From Mucilaginibacter sp. CSA2-8R (GTDB lineage Bacteria; Bacteroidota; Bacteroidia; Sphingobacteriales; Sphingobacteriaceae): DNA of 64,000 bases. Positions within the stretch are counted from its first letter, which is position 1. Each line of letters begins with the position of its first letter. Location of the stretch: assembly GCF_038806765.1 (NCBI RefSeq), contig NZ_CP152389.1:5022001-5086000 (forward strand), read 5' to 3'. Below the pieces are notes generated by a model. It was not told where the DNA came from, did no database searches, and worked only from the letters and a program-made list of their open reading frames with translations. Positions 61,749 to 64,000 of the stretch are shown one piece after another. Made by a program: the position numbers and the translations under genes.

Positions 61749-63542
61749 ATGAACAACCCATTTTTTGAACTGGGAATCCGTCATGATATTGTTAATGCCA
61801 TCACTGAGTTAGGATTTGAAAATCCTACACCAATCCAGGAGCAGTCAATCCCGGTATTGTTAACAGGCAGCAACGATTTTGTCGGATTAGCCCAAACCGG
61901 GACCGGAAAAACTGCTGCTTTTGGCTTACCATTATTGGAACTGCTGGATTTTGAAGAAAACTATCCACAGGCACTGGTTTTGTGCCCTACACGTGAACTT
62001 TGCTTACAAATCACTAATGATTTGAAAAACTACTCTAAAAACATGAACAACGTAAACGTTGTGGCTGTTTATGGAGGTGCCAGTATTTCAGATCAGTTAC
62101 GCCAAATTAAACGCGGCGTACAAATTGTAGTTGCTACCCCGGGCCGTATGCTCGATATTATCAACCGCAAGGCTATTGATTTTTCGCAAGTACAATTTGT
62201 AGTACTGGATGAAGCTGATGAAATGCTCAATATGGGCTTTCAGGAAGACATTGACAGTATCTTATCCACTACGCCCGAGGATAAAAAAACCTGGCTATTT
62301 TCGGCCACTATGCCAAGCGAGGTACGCCGTATTTCTAAAAAGTACATGACCGACCCTTACGAGTTGACCATGGGCGCCAAGAATACCGGTAATGCCAACA
62401 TTGAGCACGAATACTATATTGTACGTGCCCGCGACAAGTATGCAGCGTTTAAACGTATTGTAGACTTTAACCCCGAAATTTTCGGTATCGTATTTTGCCG
62501 CACCAAAATTGAAACTCAGGAAATTGCTGAGTCGTTAATTAAAGACGGTTACAATGCCGACTCTTTACATGGAGACTTATCACAACAACAACGTGACAAG
62601 GTAATGAAACGTTACCGTGAGCGCAGCCTGCAATTGTTAATTGCTACTGACGTTGCCGCCCGTGGTATTGACGTTAATGATGTTACCCACGTTATTAACT
62701 ACTCGTTACCTGACGAAATTGAGAATTATACCCACCGTAGCGGCCGTACTGCACGTGCCGGTAAAACAGGGGTATCTATCTCTATCATCAATGGTAAAGA
62801 AATTGGCAAAATACGTCAGATTGAGAAAGTAATTGGCAAACGTTTCAATAAAGCGGAGATACCAACCGGTTTTGATGTTTGCGAAAAACAATTATTTGGC
62901 TTGATACACAAGGTACATAACGTGGAGGTTGATGAGCAGCAAATTGAGCAGTACATTCCACGCATCATGACCGAGTTTGCAGATTTAAGCAAAGAAGACC
63001 TGATTAAACGTTTTGCTTCAATTGAGTTTAACAGCTTCCTGGCCTATTATAAAGATGCACCAGATTTGAACGCACCTGAGGATACCCGCACAGCGTCACG
63101 CGATGGCGGCGAACGCTTCCCGCGTACAGGTAACCGCTCTGATTTTACCCGTTTGTTTATCAACCTGGGTTCGGTAGACGGATTTACCCGCGGCGACTTA
63201 CTGGGTTACTTCTGTAATCAAACTGGCATTGTAGGCCGCACTATTGGCAAAATTGACATTAAAGGTGTTTATTCATTTTTAGAGGTTGCCAATGAAGATA
63301 CCGATAAAGCCTTTGCAAGCTTTAAAGAAGCTGAATTTAAAGGCCGTCAGGTAAGGATAGAAATATCTGCTGATGGTAGTGGTGATAACCGCGGCAGCTT
63401 TGGCGGTGGCTACAGAAACCGCGAAGGTGGAAGCCGTCGTGAGGGTAGCAGCAACCGTGGCAACGAAAGAAATGGCGGTGGTTTCCGCGATTTCTCGGGC
63501 AAACGCCGCGAAGACCGTACCGAACGCCGTAAAAGATATTAA
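61749..63542 (+). CDS. DEAD-box RNA helicase (DeaD/CsdA-like)
   Basis: The protein has 597 residues. Q motif near 10-30 (FENPTPIQEQSIP), motif I AQTGTGKT, motif II DEAD, motif III SAT, motif VI HRSGRTARAG. A DbpA-type RNA-binding domain follows at about 465-540 (RLFINLGSVDGFTRGDLLGY ... GVYSFLEVAN). The tail is rich in Gly and Arg (RG-rich). It probably helps ribosome assembly and growth in the cold. Single gene. Confidence 0.96.
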   Translation: MNNPFFELGIRHDIVNAITELGFENPTPIQEQSIPVLLTGSNDFVGLAQTGTGKTAAFGLPLLELLDFEENYPQALVLCPTRELCLQITNDLKNYSKNMNNVNVVAVYGGASISDQLRQIKRGVQIVVATPGRMLDIINRKAIDFSQVQFVVLDEADEMLNMGFQEDIDSILSTTPEDKKTWLFSATMPSEVRRISKKYMTDPYELTMGAKNTGNANIEHEYYIVRARDKYAAFKRIVDFNPEIFGIVFCRTKIETQEIAESLIKDGYNADSLHGDLSQQQRDKVMKRYRERSLQLLIATDVAARGIDVNDVTHVINYSLPDEIENYTHRSGRTARAGKTGVSISIINGKEIGKIRQIEKVIGKRFNKAEIPTGFDVCEKQLFGLIHKVHNVEVDEQQIEQYIPRIMTEFADLSKEDLIKRFASIEFNSFLAYYKDAPDLNAPEDTRTASRDGGERFPRTGNRSDFTRLFINLGSVDGFTRGDLLGYFCNQTGIVGRTIGKIDIKGVYSFLEVANEDTDKAFASFKEAEFKGRQVRIEISADGSGDNRGSFGGGYRNREGGSRREGSSNRGNERNGGGFRDFSGKRREDRTERRKRY

Positions 63543-63563
63543 TACTATAACTACGATCTAATT

Positions 63564-63614
63564 TAATACAAAACAGCGAAGCCTCCATATTGGAGGCTTC
63601 GCTGTTTTGTATTA
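63564..63614. terminator. Very long bidirectional terminator, 24-bp perfect stem
   Basis: Two arms of 24 bases (63564-63587 and 63591-63614) are perfectly complementary around TAT. The core is GCGAAGCCTCC / GGAGGCTTCGC. It lies between the convergent helicase gene and the beta-barrel gene. Confidence 0.85.
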
Positions 63615-63624
63615 AAAGACTTTT

Positions 63625-64000
63625 TTAATTGAAATAGTAATTAACGCCTAATGCCGCGCCCTGGTTTGCGTTAAAATCAAAACTTGTGAATTTAGTAGTT
63701 GTGTAGTTACTTTTGTTTGTTTGATAACTGTAAGCCAGTGCCCCATAAGTAAAGTTTAGCGCCAGTTTTTTAGTGGCAAAAAATGTTAAATTAGGATTGA
63801 TACTGGTTCTGAACAGCTTAGTATCTGTATTCGACTGCCCAATTGATACGAGGTAGCTGCTCGATAATTGCGGAAAGAAAAACAATTTGGGCACAATAGC
63901 AAAGTAGTATCTAAAATCAATTCCACCGCCTAATAAATGCGATATGTTTTTACTTATACTAAGCCCATTGCCGGTAAATGCCTCTGTATTATTTTTTGAA
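63625..64000 (-). CDS. Outer-membrane beta-barrel protein, 3' part (continues past the window)
   Basis: The frame is open to the window edge: SKNNTEAFTGNGLSISKNIS, GGGIDFRYYFAIVPKLFFFP and so on to GAALGVNYYFN. Alternating hydrophobic residues, aromatic belts and the C-terminal aromatic residue pattern (V-N-Y-Y-F-N) are typical of a small outer-membrane barrel. The start lies outside the window; an internal GTG at 63894 is not the true start. Confidence 0.75.
   Translation of the reverse strand, partial: SKNNTEAFTGNGLSISKNISHLLGGGIDFRYYFAIVPKLFFFPQLSSSYLVSIGQSNTDTKLFRTSINPNLTFFATKKLALNFTYGALAYSYQTNKSNYTTTKFTSFDFNANQGAALGVNYYFN

Noticed and set aside
1..64000. CRISPR arrays, intact insertion sequences, integrases, prophage genes
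   Set aside because: No regularly spaced repeats, no transposase or recombinase frame and no phage structural gene were found on either strand.

Overview
The window looks like a chromosome segment from a Bacteroidota species, most likely Sphingobacteriaceae (Mucilaginibacter/Pedobacter-like). The evidence is a SusC/SusD pair with its FecI/FecR regulators, a GH97 glycosidase, lipoproteins with Cys-Lys-Lys lipoboxes, families largely restricted to Bacteroidota (DUF4835, DUF4293, DUF3098, DUF4369-TlpA), and TAnnTTTG -7 boxes before several genes. This assignment rests on gene content only.

Left part (0-8.3 kb): three exported proteins surround a histidine kinase/response regulator pair, followed by a divergent LysR regulator and a small START-like protein. 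A 21-bp inverted repeat occurs twice, once upstream of the kinase and once upstream of the IPT/beta-propeller lipoprotein. It is a candidate operator of the response regulator. Next (8.3-18 kb) is a compact glycan-uptake locus on the minus strand: ECF sigma factor, FecR anti-sigma factor, SusC (with STN domain), SusD and a GH97 glycosidase.

Accessory and decayed part (18-22.2 kb): a TlpA-like thioredoxin, the 3' remnant of an HlyD-type export adaptor, an unknown secreted protein and a heavily broken WG-repeat-like gene lie on the 3' side of a normal tRNA-Asn. A short motif, TGG-N4-AATTCGAACC, occurs three times (8.3, 18.2 and 19.8 kb). Two of the copies sit exactly at the ends of gene fragments. 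At 24.8 kb lies an odd 112-nt tRNA-like RNA with good acceptor, D and T arms but an abnormal anticodon region.

Housekeeping part (22.3-64 kb): PfkB kinase, GDPD-like protein, Lrp regulator, Tex, OYE reductase with an ArsR regulator, pdhB, S8 peptidase, a TPR protein, coaBC-DUF4835, BlaI/BlaR1-like pair, recN, a TonB-C protein, fabI, clpC, ettA, an S15-type hydrolase, the ftsX-DUF3098-uppP-truB-ribF operon, an MsbA-like ABC exporter, truA, DUF4293 and a DEAD-box helicase. Most convergent gene ends share long, near-perfect bidirectional terminators.

One recurrent oddity is a family of G/C-rich palindromes (REP-like). One pair is intergenic, one lies in frame inside truA, and one forms the last codons of truB. 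This suggests that such palindromes have been tolerated inside coding sequences.
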